A stretch of DNA of 20,769 bases from Apostichopus parvimensis (Eukaryota; Echinodermata; Holothuroidea; Aspidochirotida; Stichopodidae). Where the stretch lies: assembly GCA_000934455.1 (NCBI GenBank), contig KN888160.1:23538-44306 (forward strand), given 5' to 3'. Both the position numbers and the translations under genes were made by a program. Under the pieces are notes generated by a model that was not told where the DNA came from, searched no databases, and worked only from the letters and a program-made list of their open reading frames with translations. Numbering within the stretch: position 1 is the stretch's first letter; each line of letters starts with the position of its first letter. Below are positions 20,463 to 20,769 of the stretch, one piece after another.

Positions 20463-20769
20463 ATATACAGTATATATACACTACAGAAAACAGTACTGTA
20501 TATATACAGAATACTGTTATATACAGAATGCAGTATCCATACAGAATATAGCATCCATAAAGAATACAGTATCCATACAGAATCCTGTGTATACAGAATT
20601 CAGTATCCATACAGAATATAGTATCCCTATAGAATACAGAACCATACAGAATACAGTGTCCAAACAACTCGTATACAGAATATAGTATCCATACAGAATC
20701 CTGTGTATACAGAATTCAGTATCCATACAGAATATAGTATCCCTATAGAATACAGAACCATACAGAATA
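20463..20769. repeat. minisatellite of ATACAGAAT-type units, continuing past the window
   Basis: Units of roughly 15-20 bases (ATACAGAATACAGTATCC and variants) fill the right edge. A longer block starting at 20574 recurs at 20690, so there is a higher-order period of 116 bases, with the second copy cut by the window. It lies in the intron upstream of the first visible SHP-2-like exon. Minus-strand peptides rich in ILYGY come from the repeat. Confidence 0.9.

Noticed and set aside
20458..20726. Minus-strand frames rich in ILYGYCILYG
   Set aside because: By-products of the ATACAGAAT minisatellite.

Overview
The window is eukaryotic. Its only gene recognisable by similarity is a set of three short exons on the minus strand. 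They are joined by GT-AG introns of about 240 bases and lie in AT-rich, repeat-dense, mostly non-coding DNA. The spliced exons encode tandem SH2 domains with the exact exon layout of the tyrosine phosphatase SHP-2 (PTPN11 in vertebrates, corkscrew in flies). Divergence from vertebrate SHP-2, together with a foldback transposon resembling the sea-urchin TU type, suggests a marine invertebrate deuterostome, possibly an echinoderm. The organism is an inference, not something I can read directly.

Layout. 1-2600: non-coding, with G-rich tracts and one member of a dispersed repeat. 2660-3540: a minisatellite built from 46- and 61-base monomers in two higher-order arrangements. 4449-4640: a second member of the dispersed repeat. 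4771-5390: four decayed copies of a unit of about 180 bases. 5400-9440: non-coding, with long G or C runs and a pair of diverged direct repeats near 7777 and 9167. 9840-10490 and 11840-12090: a degenerate satellite of about 90 bases. 10575-11819: a foldback element with arms of 18-base tandem repeats, inserted into one copy of a local tandem duplication; the other copy preserves the empty target site. 12180-19278: mostly featureless, with an AT microsatellite, an exact 64-base tandem duplication, a TG run and several hairpins. 19279-20247: the SHP-2-like exons. 20463-20769: a minisatellite cut by the window edge.

The gene is transcribed toward lower coordinates. The first exon (a few residues) should lie beyond the right end. 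The rest of the C-terminal SH2 domain, the phosphatase domain and the tail should lie to the left, but I found no exon for them in about 19 kb. So either intron 4 is very large, or the locus is broken or misassembled, or it makes an SH2-only product. No rRNA, tRNA or CRISPR array was seen. Longer open frames inside the foldback arms are by-products of the 18-base repeat and are not genes.
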